Source: Candidatus Saccharimonadota bacterium
GTDB lineage: Bacteria; Patescibacteriota; Saccharimonadia; UBA4664
DNA length: 7,929 nucleotides
Direction: 5' to 3'
Assembly (NCBI GenBank): GCA_029288275.1
Contig: JARIHM010000117.1
Coordinates: 1-7,929, forward strand
The position numbers and the translations under genes were made by a program. The notes under the pieces were generated by a model. The model saw only the letters and a list, made by a program, of their open reading frames with translations. It had not been told where the DNA came from and made no database searches. This document shows, in pieces, positions 6,842 through 7,929 of this stretch (positions are counted from its first letter, which is position 1; every line of letters starts with the position of its first letter).

Positions 6842-7460
6842 GAAACCGATGTCGAATAATAACTACTTCATTATCTTGCTGCTCGTGACGCTGTTGGTGA
6901 TCGGCGGTGGCGGCCTGGCGGCCAAGAGCTTGGTCGATAGTATCCTCCTTAATACCAAGGTAGTGACAGCTAAAGATAAGGCCAATAAGCAGCTGGATGC
7001 CGATGTGACAGCTGCCCCGCAGCTGGTGCAGGCCTATGCCAACCTTGGCTCTAGTAAACAGCTGGTGGCTGATGCACTGCCCAATACCAGCGATTTCCCG
7101 GCCTTCATTGGCATGATGGAGAATCTAAGCACGAGCGTAGGCGTGAACCTCAAGTCGGTCAGCCCCAGCCAGGTTGGTGCTGCCGCAACCGCAGGGACAA
7201 CGGGTGGCACCGGCACAAGTGCTGCCAATGGTAGCTCCCTCACGCCGGCGCCGCAGTCGTATGACCTTACGCTGAGCTTGGAGGGTAATTACGGTAATCT
7301 GCAAAAGCTGCTTAAGGCTATTGAGCAATCGGCCCGGCCCATGCGCGTAACGGCGGTTCAGCTGAGTGGTTCGGGTAGCAATCTGGCTATGCAGCTGGAT
7401 GTCACCACCTTCTACCAGGATAAAGCCACGTTGCCAATTAAGATGGAGACGGTGAAGTAA
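6831..7460 (+). CDS. pilO: Type IV pilus assembly membrane protein PilO
   Basis: A 209-aa protein from GTG 6831, chosen over ATG 6804 because GGAG sits 6 bases upstream and because the shorter form starts MASKKPMSNNNYF, a normal basic tail directly before the membrane segment (about 12-33). A helical, coiled-coil-like stretch follows (about 35-85). Residues about 116-140 are a low-complexity Ala/Gly/Thr/Ser linker. The C-terminal part (about 143-197) includes YDLTLSLEGNYGNLQKLLKAIE and MRVTAVQLSG, the ferredoxin-like PilO pattern ('G.Y..L..FL..IE...R...V'). It would pair with PilN outside the membrane to align the pilus machine. It overlaps pilN by 11 bases, and its TAA shares one base with the next ATG. 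The identity rests on fold pattern and position, since PilO sequences are poorly conserved. Confidence 0.9.
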   Translation: MASKKPMSNNNYFIILLLVTLLVIGGGGLAAKSLVDSILLNTKVVTAKDKANKQLDADVTAAPQLVQAYANLGSSKQLVADALPNTSDFPAFIGMMENLSTSVGVNLKSVSPSQVGAAATAGTTGGTGTSAANGSSLTPAPQSYDLTLSLEGNYGNLQKLLKAIEQSARPMRVTAVQLSGSGSNLAMQLDVTTFYQDKATLPIKMETVK

Positions 7461-7723
7461 TGAAGCGCAAAGACGTTATCTCACTCGTAATTGCAGCTCT
7501 TATTTTTGTGGTGGCAGGCTATCTGGTGTACACGCAATTGATGCCCAAGAGTGCCTCAACCGCCAAGCAGCAGGGTACGCAAATTGAGGTGGTGGGCTCA
7601 ATTGAATCTAATTTTGATAGCGGTACGTTATCGCAGCTGGGCGATTCATCCCAGGTGCATGATTACGCCATTCCATTTGACCTCACCACCGGGCTTGGTA
7701 ATCAATCGGTCTTTGGCCAGTAG
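7460..7723 (+). CDS. Small single-pass membrane protein in the PilP position
   Basis: An 87-aa protein with a basic start (MKRKD), one transmembrane segment (about residues 6-27) and a 60-residue outside tail. The tail ends in a Gly/Asn-Phe motif, IPFDLTTGLGNQSVFGQ (71-87). There is no lipobox Cys, so it is not a classical PilP lipoprotein, but it occupies the slot after pilO where pilP lies in Proteobacteria. The short Gly-x-x-x-x-Phe end loosely recalls the 'RDPF' region of PilP; I would not name it PilP on this basis. The start ATG shares one base with the pilO stop (TAATG), with GGTGA at 7451-7455 as a plausible ribosome binding site 4 bases upstream. It is tightly embedded in the pilus operon, so a role in the PilMNO complex is likely but inferred. 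Confidence 0.8.
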   Translation: MKRKDVISLVIAALIFVVAGYLVYTQLMPKSASTAKQQGTQIEVVGSIESNFDSGTLSQLGDSSQVHDYAIPFDLTTGLGNQSVFGQ

Positions 7724-7731
7724 GGAGGTGA
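7723..7731 (+). promoter_or_regulatory. Strong Shine-Dalgarno for pilB
   Basis: GGGAGGTGA (7723-7731) contains the full GGAGGTGA complement of the 16S rRNA tail, with 6 bases between GGAGG and the ATG at 7735. It is the best ribosome binding site in the window and overlaps the last base of the preceding stop TAG. Confidence 0.85.
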
Positions 7732-7734
7732 CTC

Positions 7735-7929
7735 ATGCTGTCGGTTGAGGGTCAGCATAAAATTGAAGATCTCCTACTGTCTGGCAAGCTGCTCACTAAA
7801 GATCAGCTGGAAGATGCCAAGGTCTCGGCGCTCAAGGAGAGCAAGCCGCTCATTTCTTACATTGCCGAGAAAGAGCTGGTTGGCGAGGAGGACCTCACGC
7901 GCCTGTCGGCCGAGGCTATGGGCGTGCCG
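7735..7929 (+). CDS. pilB: PilB/GspE-type pilus extension ATPase, N-terminal fragment
   Basis: Sixty-five codons are open to the right edge, beginning MLSVEGQHKIEDLLLSGKLL. Residues about 11-65 fit the GspE/PilB N-terminal (T2SSE_N/MshEN-type) domain: LLLSGKLLTKDQLEDA, then LISYIAEKELVGEEDLTRL, ending at AMGVP, which parallels the usual 'L-YLVEKGLVSEEDL...A..LGVP' pattern. The Walker A and B boxes that define the hexameric ATPase would lie beyond the window. In the family this protein hydrolyses ATP at the cytoplasmic base to drive pilin polymerisation. The position directly after pilMNO and the near-ideal ribosome binding site support the call. GspE of a type II secretion system cannot be excluded from this fragment, but PilMNO is the pilus version of the complex. 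Confidence 0.87.
   Translation, partial: MLSVEGQHKIEDLLLSGKLLTKDQLEDAKVSALKESKPLISYIAEKELVGEEDLTRLSAEAMGVP

Overview
The window is about 7.9 kb of densely coding DNA. Every recognisable gene is on the + strand, TGA/TAA/TAG all act as stops (standard code), and no RNA gene, insertion sequence or CRISPR array is visible. The first 17 bases are not genomic: they match the end of the Nextera/Tn5 mosaic end, so the left edge is a raw contig end with untrimmed adapter. Best guess for the organism is a Patescibacteria (CPR) member, possibly Saccharibacteria. This rests on the exported protein, whose module order (Ig-like domain, then a G-D-V-x-A-G-G motif, then a Gly-rich 'GIIA-GDI' repeat-like end) I recall from surface proteins of that group, and on a pilMNO-small ORF-pilB cluster with no visible pilP or pilQ, as expected of a monoderm. 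The assignment is an inference, at roughly 60-65% confidence.

Region 1 (20-2640) is a two-gene NHEJ cassette: the last 44 codons of ku, then a complete ligD that overlaps it by ATGA. LigD has the order PE-LIG-POL (phosphoesterase, ligase, polymerase/primase), as in Pseudomonas LigD, with all the catalytic residues I could check in place. Ku would hold broken DNA ends and recruit LigD to trim, fill and seal them.

Region 2 (2641-5174) starts with a 57-base gap carrying promoter-like elements. It encodes a small membrane-anchored TPR protein, overlapped by ATGA with a 654-aa exported, Cys-containing beta-rich protein of unknown function. This pair is the least explained content of the window.

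Region 3 (5175-7929) starts with a 45-base gap holding an extended -10 promoter immediately before the pilM ATG. Then come pilM, pilN, pilO, an 87-aa single-pass membrane protein and the N-terminus of pilB. These are type IV pilus inner-membrane assembly components: PilM (actin-like, cytoplasmic) binds the PilN tail, PilN and PilO pair outside the membrane, and PilB is the extension ATPase. Overlaps or very short gaps throughout indicate one operon.

The translation signals follow a pattern. Genes inside the operons have Shine-Dalgarno sequences, usually within the preceding gene, whereas the first gene of each apparent transcription unit has none and sits directly behind a -10-like element, suggesting leaderless or near-leaderless mRNAs.
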